Positions 41,676 to 51,900 of a stretch of 64,000 bases of DNA are shown here, in pieces. Position 1 is the first letter of the stretch; every line of letters begins with the position of its first letter. Both the position numbers and the translations under genes were made by a program. The notes under the pieces are model-generated. The model did not search any database. It saw nothing but the letters and a program-made list of their open reading frames with translations, and had not been told where the DNA came from. Source of the DNA: Kineosporia mesophila (GTDB lineage Bacteria; Actinomycetota; Actinomycetes; Actinomycetales; Kineosporiaceae); assembly GCF_021129235.1 (NCBI RefSeq), contig NZ_JAJOMA010000006.1, forward strand, positions 135,580 to 199,579, given 5' to 3'.

Positions 41676-42995
41676 CTAGGAGAGGTCAGGTCCCGGCGAC
41701 TCGAAAGACGAGCCGATCCGGTTCGACCGCGGTGCGGGGCCGAAAGTGGCCTGTACTTCCAGCTCTTCATCAATTACCCCGGCCAGCCGGCGGACGCCTT
41801 CGCGAATCCGTTCCGGGGTCGGATAGCAGTACGACAGCCGCATGTAGTCGCGGCCCTGGCCGTCGGTGTAGAAACCGGTTCCGGGCGCATAGGCCACGCG
41901 GGCCGTGACCGCGCGGGGCAGCATGGCTTTCGTGTCCAGACCGTCGGGCACCTGGACCCAGACGTAGAAACCGCCCTGCGGGTTGGTCCAGTTCGAGGTG
42001 GGCAGCATGTCGTGCAGGGCCTGCAGCATGGCGTCGCGGCGTTCTCGGTAGAGCTCGCGGAACAGGCCGATCTGATGCTTCCAGTCGTGCTCGGCCAGGT
42101 AGGTGGACACTGCCATCTGGCTGAACGAGCTGGGACACAGGATCGCGGATTCGCTGGCCAGCACCAGTTTCTCGCGGACGGCGTGCGGGGCGACGGCCCA
42201 GCCCACGCGGAAGCCCGGGGCGAAGGTCTTGGAGAAGGAACCCAGATAGATCACGCCGTCGTCGTCGAGGGAACGCATCGCCGGCAGGGGGTCACCGTCA
42301 AAACCGAGCAGACCGTAGGGGTCGTCTTCCATCACGAGAACGCCGAAGCGGCGGGTGATTTCCAGGATCTGAGGACGCCGGTGGGCGGCCATGGTGACGC
42401 CCGCCGGGTTGTGATAGTTGGGAACCGTGTAGAGCAGTTTCACTCGCCGGCCGGCACGTCGCAGAGCGATCAAGGTCTCTGAAAGGGCTTCCGGGATCAG
42501 GCCTTCCTCGTCCATCGGGACATGAACGACGTCAGCCTGGTACGACCGGAAGACTCCCAGCGCACCCACGTAACTGGGAGCCTCGGCGAGAACGACGTCC
42601 CCAGGATCGACAAAAATGCGGGTCACCAGGTCGAGGGCCTGCTGGGAACCGGTGGTCACGACGATGTCGTCGGGATGAGCGGTGACCTGGTTGGGCGCCA
42701 TCACGTCGAGGATGCGCCGGCGTAGCTCCGGATCGCCCTGGCCGGAGCCGTACTGCAGGGCCACCGAGCCCTTCCGGTCGACCAGCCCGGCCACCGACCG
42801 GCTGACCACATCCATGGGAAGGGCCGACAGGTTGGGCATACCCCCGGCGAGCGATACCACCTCGGGTCGGCTGGCCACGGCGAAGAGGGCCCGGATCTCG
42901 GATGCCGTCATCCCGTGGGTGCGTGCTGCGTACGAGCCCAGCCAACGATCCAACCGTGAACCCTTGTCGCTCCTGAACCCATCACCGGTCTGCAT
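41676..42995 (-). CDS. PLP-dependent aminotransferase (class I/II fold)
   Basis: The chosen ATG (42995, MQTGDGFRSD) follows a GGTGGG site and matches relatives that open near SRLDRWLGSYAARTHGMTASEIRALF; the frame runs to 43073. The product is 439 aa. The PLP Schiff-base lysine is in GSFSKTFAPGFRVGW (about 260-275), and the C-terminal substrate Arg is in YMRLSYCYP. It belongs to the group including LysN/2-aminoadipate and multi-substrate aminotransferases; no GntR-type DNA-binding domain is fused. The ddl-like gene follows by 40 nt, suggesting related amino-acid chemistry, but the substrate is not determined. Confidence 0.85.
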   Translation of the reverse strand: MQTGDGFRSDKGSRLDRWLGSYAARTHGMTASEIRALFAVASRPEVVSLAGGMPNLSALPMDVVSRSVAGLVDRKGSVALQYGSGQGDPELRRRILDVMAPNQVTAHPDDIVVTTGSQQALDLVTRIFVDPGDVVLAEAPSYVGALGVFRSYQADVVHVPMDEEGLIPEALSETLIALRRAGRRVKLLYTVPNYHNPAGVTMAAHRRPQILEITRRFGVLVMEDDPYGLLGFDGDPLPAMRSLDDDGVIYLGSFSKTFAPGFRVGWAVAPHAVREKLVLASESAILCPSSFSQMAVSTYLAEHDWKHQIGLFRELYRERRDAMLQALHDMLPTSNWTNPQGGFYVWVQVPDGLDTKAMLPRAVTARVAYAPGTGFYTDGQGRDYMRLSYCYPTPERIREGVRRLAGVIDEELEVQATFGPAPRSNRIGSSFESPGPDLS

Positions 42996-43228
42996 GGTGC
43001 TGATCCCACCTTCACCGCTCGCGAGGCCTGAATGGAGCAGACCATCAGTAAGACAGGGCCTTGTCCACGGCATTACGTTCAGTAACTGGAAAGTAGCTAC
43101 ATGACGTATTCACGTGTCCGGCGCGACAGGCTTACGATCTATTTCGTTCGCCACCCTCGTCAGTATTCTTCTGTCTGCCGAGGATCTGATCGACTCAAAA
43201 TCGCACCGACCGCCGCAGGAGCTGCTGG

Positions 43229-43891
43229 ATGAGCCGCAGGCTCGCACCGCTCACGCTGGACAACCTCTCGGATCTTCCGAGTACGTGCCGGCGTTGTGTC
43301 ACCTGGGAACTCGACCCACTGGCAGCGAAACAGGCCATGAAGGCCGGGGACACCGGGTTCGAGAAAGAAGCCTGGATCTCCGGGACGTTGCTGGAATGGG
43401 GGTCGTGCGGCCGGATCGCCTACGTCGACGAGCAGCCCGCCGGCTTCGTCACCTACGCGCCGCCCACCCTGGTGCCGCGCGCCCTGGAGTTCCCGACGTC
43501 ACCCGTCAGCGGCGATGCCGTGTTGCTAATGACTTCCCGGGTGCTGCCGCAGTTCGCCGGGGCCGGCCTGGCCCGGATGCTGCTGCAGGCCACGGCGAAA
43601 GACCTGAGCAGGCGCGGAGTGCGCGCGCTGGAGGCTTTCGGGCTGACCGCCGGTGGCGGAATGGCCGCGGATCCCGCCGATGACGACAAGGAGAAGGCGT
43701 CCTGTCTCGTGCCGGCCGACCTGCTCACCGCCGTCGGGTTCAAGACCGTGCGTCAGCACCATCGTTTTCCGCGGCTGCGGCTCGAACTCAAGACCGCCAC
43801 GTCGTGGCGTGAAGATGTCGAACTCGCCCTTGAGCAGATCCTGGGCACCGTGCGTCTCCCCGCGCTCACCGGCACCGGCGTCGCCCCGTAG
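43229..43891 (+). CDS. GNAT-family N-acetyltransferase
   Basis: The 220-residue protein begins at ATG 43229. Its middle shows the acetyl-CoA binding pattern of the GNAT fold (LLMTSRVLPQFAGAGLARMLLQA at about 95-120, with the QxxGxG/A-type loop QFAGAG). A CRRC cysteine pair near 21-24 is also notable. The position between cwlM and parB matches a conserved actinobacterial gene (Rv3916c position). Substrate is unknown; small-molecule or protein acetylation are both possible. Confidence 0.75.
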   Translation: MSRRLAPLTLDNLSDLPSTCRRCVTWELDPLAAKQAMKAGDTGFEKEAWISGTLLEWGSCGRIAYVDEQPAGFVTYAPPTLVPRALEFPTSPVSGDAVLLMTSRVLPQFAGAGLARMLLQATAKDLSRRGVRALEAFGLTAGGGMAADPADDDKEKASCLVPADLLTAVGFKTVRQHHRFPRLRLELKTATSWREDVELALEQILGTVRLPALTGTGVAP

Positions 43892-43939
43892 CTCACATCG
43901 TCCTCCAAGCAACCAATGAGGGACGCAGGTCAGCCCCAC

Positions 43940-43976
43940 GCGAAAGGCCCCCACCGAATCGGTGGGGGCCTTTCGC
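43940..43976. terminator. Bidirectional terminator between GNAT and cwlM
   Basis: GCGAAAGGCCCCCACC (43940-43955) pairs perfectly with its complement at 43961-43976 around a 5-nt loop, with T-rich arms on both strands. It separates two convergent genes. Confidence 0.85.
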
Positions 43977-43989
43977 ATCGCTCAAGAGA

Positions 43990-45198
43990 TCAGCGTTGGC
44001 GCGCGAAAGCCTGCACGTCGCTGAGCGATAGCGTGCCGGTCTCGGCGTCGTTCTCGGCCAGGTAGAGCCTCTGCACGGCGAACAGCATCGACTCGGCGAT
44101 CAGGGACCGGAAGTCCGCGTCGCCCAGGCGCTCGGCGTCGCCGGGATTGGTGAGGTACCCCAGGGCCAGGATGACCGCGGGCATCCGGGTCAGCCGCACC
44201 GGATCATACGAGCACGGGTGACTGCGGTCGTCCAGCATCCCGGTGCGGGCCACGATCTCGCGCTGCAACAGCACTGCCAGACGCTGCCCGACCTCGGAGT
44301 GCTGCCCGACCCGGCCACCACCCCAGTAGAACGTGGCCACGCCCGAGGCCACCGGATTCGCGAGCCTCTCGGTGACCAGGGAGATCACCAGATCGGCGCC
44401 CTCCGACTCGGCCAGGGCGACGCGGTCTTCGGTGCTGATGTCCTCGTCGGGCTGACGGGTCAGCCGGACTCGGGCACCGACGGCGGAGAGCCGGTCGGCC
44501 AGCCGCAGAGCGACGTCGTAAGCCACGGCCGCCTCGTTGACCCCACCGGCGCCCGGCGTGCGGTCGGAGCCGGGGTCGAGCACCACGGTCTTGCCGGTCA
44601 GGCTGACTCCGGCCATGGCCACAGAACCCCGTGAGCGCAGCGCCCAGGCGTCCCCGCCCGAGACGGACCGCCCGAGAGCGCCGATGGCCGTGAATGTGGG
44701 ACGGCCGCAGATGCCGTCGGCGGGCAGGCCGAGACCACGCTGCAATTCGCGCAGCGACGCCTCGGTGGCCGGCCCGAAGATGCCGTCGACCGGACCGGCG
44801 TGCAGACCCAGCACGACCATCCGCTCCTGGAGCGCCGACACGTCGTCGCCACGCATCCAGTGGCCGGCGGTGAGCAGCAGGGTGCGGTCGCCCAGACGCC
44901 AGCGGGCGCCGTCCAGGGCGAAGGCCGTCTGCGGCCCGACCAGACCGTCGGCGACCAGGCCCCGGTCTTGCTGGAAACCGCGCACGGCCCCGTCGAGCTG
45001 GTGGTCGAAGAGGGACTGCTCAGCAGAAGGCGCACCCGGCAGCAGGACACCCGCCCGGATCAGCAGGGCCCGCAGAACCGGCACGAGATCGTCGGTGTCA
45101 CCCAGGCGGAGCGGGCGCCCGGCCGCAGCGAGCAGGCTGGTGGGCACATCCACGGCGGCCGGCGCTCCGTTCTGATGGCGGGGGGAAGAACTCACCAT
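43990..45198 (-). CDS. cwlM: CwlM-like peptidoglycan-binding pseudo-amidase
   Basis: The 402-residue protein has two PG_binding_1 domains (about 33-100 and 112-175) and an amidase_3 fold (about 203-385). The amidase is not expected to be active: the first zinc His is Ser (DPGSD, S211), the second His position is Val (ISLVTE, V275) and the catalytic Glu is Ala (ILALGY, A345); only E222 remains. In mycobacteria CwlM is a cytoplasmic regulator that activates MurA once phosphorylated and interacts with the MurJ/FhaA system. No signal peptide is seen, in line with a cytoplasmic protein. It is the last gene of the sigM-trx-cwlM cluster, 11 nt after trxA. Confidence 0.9.
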   Translation of the reverse strand: MVSSSPRHQNGAPAAVDVPTSLLAAAGRPLRLGDTDDLVPVLRALLIRAGVLLPGAPSAEQSLFDHQLDGAVRGFQQDRGLVADGLVGPQTAFALDGARWRLGDRTLLLTAGHWMRGDDVSALQERMVVLGLHAGPVDGIFGPATEASLRELQRGLGLPADGICGRPTFTAIGALGRSVSGGDAWALRSRGSVAMAGVSLTGKTVVLDPGSDRTPGAGGVNEAAVAYDVALRLADRLSAVGARVRLTRQPDEDISTEDRVALAESEGADLVISLVTERLANPVASGVATFYWGGGRVGQHSEVGQRLAVLLQREIVARTGMLDDRSHPCSYDPVRLTRMPAVILALGYLTNPGDAERLGDADFRSLIAESMLFAVQRLYLAENDAETGTLSLSDVQAFARQR

Positions 45199-45209
45199 CG
45201 TCGGTGTGA

Positions 45210-45545
45210 TCAGTTCAGGAAGTCGGCCAGCTCACGGAGCAGGATCGGCTTCGGCTTCGCACCGATGAGCGACTTCACCAGCTCCCCGTTCTGGTAAACG
45301 TTCAGCGTCGGGATCGAGGTGATGCCAGCGGAGGCCGCGACCTTCGGGTTCTCGTCGGTGTTGATCTTCACCACGGTGATCTCCGGGTGCTGTGCGGCGA
45401 TCTCGGCCAGAACCGGCGCCACCTGCAGGCACGGGCCGCACCACGGGGCCCAGAAGTCGACCAGCACCGGCTTGTCGGACTTCAGCACCTCGGCGTCGAA
45501 CGTCTCGTCCGTGACGGCCTTGGGCGCGCTGGTCGTGTCAGCCAT
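45210..45545 (-). CDS. trxA: Thioredoxin
   Basis: The 111-residue protein carries the redox centre WCGPC at 35-39, the cis-Pro in SIPTL, and the usual thioredoxin fold. It reduces protein disulphides in the cytoplasm and is itself reduced by TrxB, encoded just upstream. The ATG at 45545 has AGGAG upstream. It is separated from trxB by 144 nt that contain a hairpin. Confidence 0.97.
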   Translation of the reverse strand: MADTTSAPKAVTDETFDAEVLKSDKPVLVDFWAPWCGPCLQVAPVLAEIAAQHPEITVVKINTDENPKVAASAGITSIPTLNVYQNGELVKSLIGAKPKPILLRELADFLN

Positions 45546-45655
45546 GGTTTCTCCTCGAAAGTGGCAAGCGGTGAAGCGATTTCAATTCAGCGAGACCAGG
45601 CCCGAAACGGGTCTGGATGATGATGCCGGACCCGGTGGGCCGCGGCGGGGAGGTC

Positions 45656-45680
45656 GGGCCCGCGAGTTCCCGGCGGGCCC
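45656..45680. terminator. Hairpin between trxB and trxA
   Basis: GGGCCCGC (45656-45663) pairs with GCGGGCCC (45673-45680). It may attenuate or process the trxB-trxA transcript. Confidence 0.5.
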
Positions 45681-45689
45681 GGAACCACC

Positions 45690-46712
45690 TCAGTGAGTGA
45701 CAGCGCTCCAGTTGGCGACCGTCTCGGTGCGCTCCTTGGCCGCGCTCGCCACCGCACCCTCGTCGAGACCGTTGGTGACGTCTTCCACCGCGGCCAGGAA
45801 GCGCTCGGCGTCGATCGCGGCCGTGGTGCCGGACGCAGCGGCGGTGATGGCCTGCTGGTACTCGTGGTCGACCACGTCGCCACAGGCGAACACGCCGGGC
45901 ACGCTGGTGCGGGAGGAGCGGCCCTCGGTCTTGATGTAGCCGGCGTCGTCGAGCTCCAGCACACCCTTGATCAGCTCGGTGCGCGGGTCGTGACCGATCG
46001 CCACGAACAGGCCGGTGATGTCCAGATCGCGCTCTTCACCGGTGACGGTGTCGCGCAGCCGGATGCCGGAGACCTTCGCGTCGCCGTGAATGTCCACGAC
46101 CTCGCTGTTCCAGGCCCAGCGAATCTTCGGGTTGGCCTGCGCGCGGTCTTGCATGATCTTCGAGGCGCGCAGCGAGTCGCGGCGGTGCACCACCGTGACC
46201 GAGCGGGCGAAGCGGGTGAGGAAGGTGGCCTCTTCCAGCGCGGAGTCGCCACCGCCGATCACGGCGATGTCCTGCTCGCGGAAGAAGAAACCGTCACAGG
46301 TCGCGCACCAGCTCACGCCGTGCCCGGAGAGAACCTTCTCCTTGGGCAGGCCGAGCTCGCGGTAGGCCGAACCGGTGGCCAGGATCACGGACCGGGCGCG
46401 GTAGGTCGTGCCGTCGTGCAGCTTGACCTCTTTGATGTCACCCGTGGCGTGCAGCTCCGTGACATCGTCCGGGATCAGCTCGGCCCCGAACTTCTCGGCC
46501 TGGCTGCGGATCTTGTCCATCAGCTCCGGGCCCTGGATGCCGTCGGGGAAGCCGGGGAAGTTCTCCACCTCGGTGGTGTTCATCAGAGCGCCACCGGAAG
46601 TCACCGAACCCTCGAAGACCAGGGGGTTCAGGTTGGCGCGCGCCGCGTACAGAGCCGCGGTGTAGCCCGCCGGGCCCGAACCGATGATGATGACGTTCCT
46701 GACGTCGCTCAC
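45690..46712 (-). CDS. trxB: Thioredoxin reductase (NADPH)
   Basis: The 340-residue flavoprotein transfers electrons from NADPH through FAD to thioredoxin. FAD-binding GSGPAG is at 11-16, the redox pair CATC at 136-139, the NADPH motif [10 protein letters not shown] near 156-165, and the second FAD motif [11 protein letters not shown] near 285-295. The GTG start at 46712 follows GGAG. A polar tail of some 20 residues extends past the usual end. A SigR/SigH-type promoter sits upstream at 46776-46751. Confidence 0.97.
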   Translation of the reverse strand: MSDVRNVIIIGSGPAGYTAALYAARANLNPLVFEGSVTSGGALMNTTEVENFPGFPDGIQGPELMDKIRSQAEKFGAELIPDDVTELHATGDIKEVKLHDGTTYRARSVILATGSAYRELGLPKEKVLSGHGVSWCATCDGFFFREQDIAVIGGGDSALEEATFLTRFARSVTVVHRRDSLRASKIMQDRAQANPKIRWAWNSEVVDIHGDAKVSGIRLRDTVTGEERDLDITGLFVAIGHDPRTELIKGVLELDDAGYIKTEGRSSRTSVPGVFACGDVVDHEYQQAITAAASGTTAAIDAERFLAAVEDVTNGLDEGAVASAAKERTETVANWSAVTH

Positions 46713-46750
46713 GTCTTCTCCAAGTCCACGGAATTGCCTGCTCGCTGTAG

Positions 46751-46776
46751 AACCGTTCGGGTGCTCGTCGTGTTCC
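46751..46776 (-). promoter_or_regulatory. SigR/SigH-type promoter of trxB
   Basis: On the minus strand GGAAC (46776-46772) and GTT (46753-46751) are separated by 18 nt, matching the actinobacterial disulphide-stress sigma consensus GGAAT/C-N18-GTT. It lies about 39 nt upstream of the trxB start. trxBA is a classic SigR target in Streptomyces. Confidence 0.65.
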
Positions 46777-46826
46777 CGACGCCACCGCCTGCGCAGGCTC
46801 AGTAGATGCCCCCGTTCAGAGGCGCC

Positions 46827-48179
46827 TCACGACTGCACCTCGACCACATCGATGGTGCCGTCGTCACCAGGTTGACAGGTTCGGGCGACGATCCACACGT
46901 CGTATCCACCACTTGCACCAGGCAGGACGATCAGCGCGGCCTCGCGACCGTTGTAGGTGGCGAGGTCGACCGCGACCGGATGCGCGTCTTGCTGGTCGAT
47001 CGCCTGAAGACACTTCTCCAGTGCCTTGGGGTCTTTCAGCAGCTCACCGTTGTCGGTCCCGGTCTCCGTCCCGGACGCACCCGGCATCTCGCCGGTCTCG
47101 GGCTCGCCCTGGCTCTGGGCGGACATCGTGGTGTCGCCGCTCTCGCCCGCAGTCGCGGAAGGAGCCGTCACCGGGGTCGTCACCAGGCCGTCGATCTGCT
47201 TCTTCAGCCCGGCCCGCTGGTACTGGGTGCCGGTTTCCTGCACCGTGGCCAGAAGGGGACCGCTCGCCGCCGTGCTCGCGCCGCTGGACTCGCTCTCCGA
47301 GCCCCGGCCCTTGAGCATCCAGGTGGCGCCACCGCCGGCCAGGGCCAGCACGATCACCACCGCGGCGACCAGGCCCGCCGGGATCCGGGGCCAGCGTGAG
47401 GGCTCTTCGGCCTTCTGCTCCTCCAGTGCCTGGCGGCGCACGCGCACGGCCTGGGTGGAGTTCTCCATCCGGGTGAGCTTGCCGGGCGCCCGGTCGCGCA
47501 CCGGGCGCATCGTGCGGGTCATCGAACCGGTGTCGGGCCCCGGCGCCGCCCGGGTGCCGCGGCGCTTGCGTACCGGCTGGGTCAGCTCCGGATCGGGGCC
47601 GTTGTCACGGACCGCCGGCTGAAGGATGGTCGCGTCACCCGCCGGGAACACCGGGGCCTCGTTGCTCGTGGGCAGGTTGAGCGGCCGCACGGTGAAGGAC
47701 GAGGTGTTCGGGGCGGGCTGTGAACGGTCCCGTCGCGCCGGTTGCGGGCCGGTGTGGTGCGGGGGCTGCTGTGGTGAGGGTTGCTGTGGCTGGGGGGTCG
47801 CCGGGCGCTGTCGCTGCGGGCCGGTGGAGTGTTGCTGCTGTTGCGGGCCGGTATTGCCGCTGTTGCCGCTGTGGGCATCACGGCGTACCGGGCCGGTGGC
47901 GCCCCGACGGGGGTGCTGCGGTTGTGCCTGTGGCAGCGGCTGCGACACCTGGCCACCCCGGGCCAGGGTGAGCGCCTGCTCCAGCCGGGCCATCACCTGC
48001 GGGGGCATCGTCTCGGGCGGCGCCTGACGGATCAGGCCCCGGATGCCCTCGGCGCTGGAGAGCACCGCGGAGCACCGGGCGCAGCCCATCACGTGCCCCT
48101 CGACCTGCCGGGCCACATCGATGGGGAGTACGTCGGCGGCGAGGTCGGCGAGGAGGTCATCTTCCGGGTGTGCGGGCAT
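46827..48179 (-). CDS. Zinc-finger anti-sigma factor (SigM partner)
   Basis: The ATG at 48179, 2 nt after the sigM stop, gives 450 residues; a GTG at 48188 is possible. The N-terminal part (1 to about 60) holds an anti-sigma zinc finger (HVMGCARC). A long Gln/Pro/Arg-rich linker with blocks such as QPQQPSPQQPP follows, then one membrane segment (about 265-290, IPAGLVAAVVIVLALAGG) and an extracytoplasmic domain. Genes directly after an ECF sigma factor and carrying this motif usually encode its antagonist (RsmA/Rv3912-like in mycobacteria). Release would follow an envelope or redox signal. Confidence 0.85.
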   Translation of the reverse strand: MPAHPEDDLLADLAADVLPIDVARQVEGHVMGCARCSAVLSSAEGIRGLIRQAPPETMPPQVMARLEQALTLARGGQVSQPLPQAQPQHPRRGATGPVRRDAHSGNSGNTGPQQQQHSTGPQRQRPATPQPQQPSPQQPPHHTGPQPARRDRSQPAPNTSSFTVRPLNLPTSNEAPVFPAGDATILQPAVRDNGPDPELTQPVRKRRGTRAAPGPDTGSMTRTMRPVRDRAPGKLTRMENSTQAVRVRRQALEEQKAEEPSRWPRIPAGLVAAVVIVLALAGGGATWMLKGRGSESESSGASTAASGPLLATVQETGTQYQRAGLKKQIDGLVTTPVTAPSATAGESGDTTMSAQSQGEPETGEMPGASGTETGTDNGELLKDPKALEKCLQAIDQQDAHPVAVDLATYNGREAALIVLPGASGGYDVWIVARTCQPGDDGTIDVVEVQS

Positions 48180-48181
48180 GC

Positions 48182-48949
48182 TCACCACCCCTCTCCTGCT
48201 CGGCTGCGTCCTCGTGGTGGTTCGTCAGCTCTGACGCGGCCGGTGCCTCTCGGGTTCCCGGGATTTCCCGGACGGCCACCCTGGTCATCGTCATAGGGGT
48301 CGTTGCGGTACGGGCTCGGGCGGGCGTCACCGATGAAACCGGGTGTCGCGGTGCTGGTCTGCCCGGGCCGGCGATCATGTTTCTGAGCAGGGGAAACAGG
48401 CTGGGACCCGGGGGTCTCGCCGCGCAGCAGCTGGGCCAGGGCGACACGGCCGCGCGAGCACCGCGACTTCACCGTGCCTTCCGCCACACCCAGCATCTGA
48501 GCCACCTCGGCGACCGGGACGTCGTCGAGGTCGACCAGCACCAGGGCAACGCGCTGCGCCTCGGGGAGCTTGTTCAGGGCGGACCGGACGTCGAGCCGGG
48601 CCACCGTGGCGCCGTGCTCGTCGATCCCCGTGATCACGTCGCGCTCGCCCAGGGGCACGCTCGGCCGGGCGGCGCGCCGGCGCATGCGGTCGAGCGCGGC
48701 GTTCACCACGATCCGGTGCAGCCACGTACTGACCGCTGCGTCACCCCGATAGTGGTCGGCATAGCGCAGTGCCGAGACCATCGCGTCCTGCACGGCGTCG
48801 GCGGCTTCCTCAGGATCCCCGGTGGTGCGCAGAGCGACCGCCCAGAGGCGGTCGGCGTGCCGGCGGACGATCGTGGAGAAGGCGTCCGGATCGCCGGTGA
48901 GGTGGGCTGCGATCAGACGGCGGTCGTCCACCTCGCCGTCGTCACTCAC
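48182..48949 (-). CDS. sigM: ECF RNA polymerase sigma factor, SigM group
   Basis: The GTG start (48949) overlaps the stop of the pseudokinase gene (GTGA), and the product is 255 aa. Sigma region 2 (about 15-90; DAFSTIVRRHADRLWAVA, then VSTWLHRIVVNAALDR) and region 4 with helix-turn-helix (about 120-175; LPEAQRVALVLVDL, GTVKSR) are clear. The last roughly 75 residues are a Pro/Arg/Gly-rich extension not found in short ECF factors. The neighbouring anti-sigma factor, trxBA and cwlM match mycobacterial sigM. Confidence 0.93.
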   Translation of the reverse strand: MSDDGEVDDRRLIAAHLTGDPDAFSTIVRRHADRLWAVALRTTGDPEEAADAVQDAMVSALRYADHYRGDAAVSTWLHRIVVNAALDRMRRRAARPSVPLGERDVITGIDEHGATVARLDVRSALNKLPEAQRVALVLVDLDDVPVAEVAQMLGVAEGTVKSRCSRGRVALAQLLRGETPGSQPVSPAQKHDRRPGQTSTATPGFIGDARPSPYRNDPYDDDQGGRPGNPGNPRGTGRVRADEPPRGRSRAGEGW

Positions 48950-51900
48950 GTCAGTCGCACCTCGGAGACATTCAGCCGGTACTCACCCTCGATCGAGGGC
49001 AGTTCGGTGAACCACACAATGACGTACTTCGCCTCATCGACATCGTCATCGGGGTCGACCGTGATCTTGCCGTCGCCCAACTTCCCGGAGCCGATCAGCT
49101 TCGAGCCGTCGTAGTCCGGCCCGTCGGCAGAGCGCAGCTGCACCCGGCCACCCGTTCCGGCGACATCGATCTCAGCGGAGCTTACCGCCGCCGCACGCCT
49201 CAACTCGATCGCCAGCCCCAGGCCTTTCTTCAGGCCCCCAAATTTGGCATTTCCGTACCAGTTGGACTCCCATTCGGTGCCCTTCTTGCCGTCCACCGCC
49301 CGGGGTGCATCGGCGGAGTTCTCGTCGCCATCGCCCTGAGGGTCGATTGCCGTGGCGGTACGGATTTTCACCGGTTCGACGATCTTCTCGACGGGTTCGG
49401 CCGTCACCGAGGCCTTTGCCTCGGCACTGGCTCCCGGGCTCGGGGGCGGCTCGACCGTGTTCGCCGGCTGCGTGGTGATGAGGGGGCCCGTCTCCCGGAC
49501 GGCGACCGAGTCGTCGTCGGAATCGAGCACCACCCCGCGCAGTTGCCAGGCGGCCACCAGGAGCAGCACCAGGAACACCCCGACGATGCCGAACAGCACC
49601 TTGCGGGACTGCCCCTTGGACGGCGCCTCCGGTGGGATCACGATCGGGAACGGCCCGCTCGACTCCAGGGGTGAGGGCGGCTCGTTCGAGTGCGGGTTGT
49701 GCGACCAGCCCTGTTCCCAGGGCAGGCGGGAGGCGGCGGCCGCCGACGCACGCCCGTCGGCGGGGCCGCGGTGACGTCCTGGACCGGCCGACGGCTGCGA
49801 ACCCATTGCGGAATGCTCGCCCCAGGTGTCGCCGGGCGCCACTTCACTGTCGGGTGTGTCACTGCCCGGCCGGCCGGCGCCGGGCCGACCGGCGGTACTC
49901 GCCGAGGCGAAGAACGACGGTGAAGCCCCTGGTCCGGGGTCCGGGGTGATCGGTCGGGCCATCAGGTTGGGGCTGCCGGAGCCCGGTACATCGGCAAGGG
50001 GACGCGAGGTCGGACGGCCCGCCCGGAGTCCGGCGGCGGTGCGGGCTGCCGCGGCGGTCGGGATCGGGCCGCTGTCGAGCAGATTCGGCCTCGGCTGGTC
50101 GGGGCTGCCCGCCGATCTGGGGGGCTGGGCGAACTGGGCGGCCCGTACGGTCGGGGGCTGCGGCGGCCTTGGGGGCTGCTGAGTTTGCTGTGGCTGCTGT
50201 GGCTGTCGAGGTTGGCGGACCGGTTCCGGGGCAGACGCGTTCTGCTGCGCCCGCCGGGCCTCGCGCAGAGGGGCCGGGGTGAGGTCGGTGTTCGCGGCCG
50301 GCTCGATGCCGAAGAGGGCATCGGTGCGGTCGCCGCCCTTCGGTCGCGGCGGCAGCGGCATCGAACCGGTCATCGCGACACTGGGCGTCGGGAAGATCGA
50401 CGCGGTACGCCGCACGGGCGGGCTCATCGGCCTGGCCGGTTCCGCGCCCTGCGGGCGGTTCTGGGGGCGCTGCGGAGCCTGCGGGCGGGGCTGGTTCTGT
50501 GGAGATCGAGGACGTTGTGGAGACCCCGGTCCCTGGGGCACCTGGGGAGCGGCGGTGACTTTTCGGGGTGCCGGACGCGCACCGTCGGTGCGGTTGCCAC
50601 CAACCGGCTGAACGGGCTGAACCGGCTGAATCGGCTGGGAGTTCCGGGCGGTCTCCGGCGCGGCTTCTTCCCCGGCCGGGGGGTTGCCGAACATCGCGTC
50701 GGTGCGGTCACCACCCTGGGCCCGCGGCGGCAACGGCATCGAGCCGGTGATCGCCACGCTCGGGGTCGGGAACAGCGACGCGGTGCGTCGTTCGGGCCGG
50801 GCTGCGGGCGCGGCGTTCTCCGGGGGTGCGGCGGACGGACGCTCCGGGGGCGACCCGCTCGGCCAGGCCTGCGGGCGCGAGCCCCGGTTGACAGGCGGTT
50901 GCCCGGAGGGGTTGCCGGCCGACCGGACCTGGGAGAACAGCTCGGGGGGAACCGCGCTCGGCGGAAGCGTCGCGTCCGGATCCACTTCCCGGTCGCGCCG
51001 TCGCGGGTCGAACAGGCTCTCGCCACCGGCCGGGGCCCAGGCCGACGCATCCCGGGCGGAGGCACCTGAACCGACCGGTCCGGAAGCGCCCTGGCCGGCG
51101 GAAGATCCGATGGGGGAGACCGGGCCACCCGGCCGGAAGCCCGAGGCGGGGGTCTGACCCCGGGGCGGACGCCCGCGCATGACCAGCGCCGGGTTCGGCG
51201 TGGCCGGGGCGACGGGCCGGCGCGGGCGGGAGGCCGACCGCAGCGGCGCTTCGTCGGCACTCGGCCACGGGGAGAGCGCACCGACGACCTCGGCCGGGGT
51301 GTGCGGACCGCTGTCCAGCGGCCCGAGCGTGAGCAGGCACAGCCGGTTCAGGTCGCCGGGGATGTCGGGGATCAGTTCGGAGGGCGCGATCGGTCCACCG
51401 TCGTTCGCCCGCGGGGCCGGGGCGAAACCGGTGTCGTCGAGTGGCCAGCGCCCGGTGAGCCCGGCGTAGAGCAGGCCGATGAGGCTCAGCGCGTCCATCC
51501 GGCTGGCCGTGGCCGCGACCTTGGGGTCGATCCCGGCGGAGGCGGCCTCGACGGCCACTCCGGAGATCTTGATGGTGTTGTCGTAGGTGATGATCACCGA
51601 GCGCGGGGTCAGCCGCAGATGGTGCAGTCCGCGGGCAGCGGCGCCGCGCAGGCCCTGGGCCACCTCACCGACGATGCGGCGCACCACCGGTGGGTCGAGC
51701 GGAGCCCGCTCGATCAGGGTGGCCAGGCTGTCGCCGTCGACGTCGGCGCTGACCATGAACGTGATGTCCTCGTGCGTGCCCACGTCGAGCACCCGCACGA
51801 GGCGCGGATCATCGATCAGGGCGGCGCGGCGCGCGGCATCGGCCACGTCGGCCGAATAGGGGTGTCCGGGTCTCATGACCCGAACCGTCACCGGCCGGTC

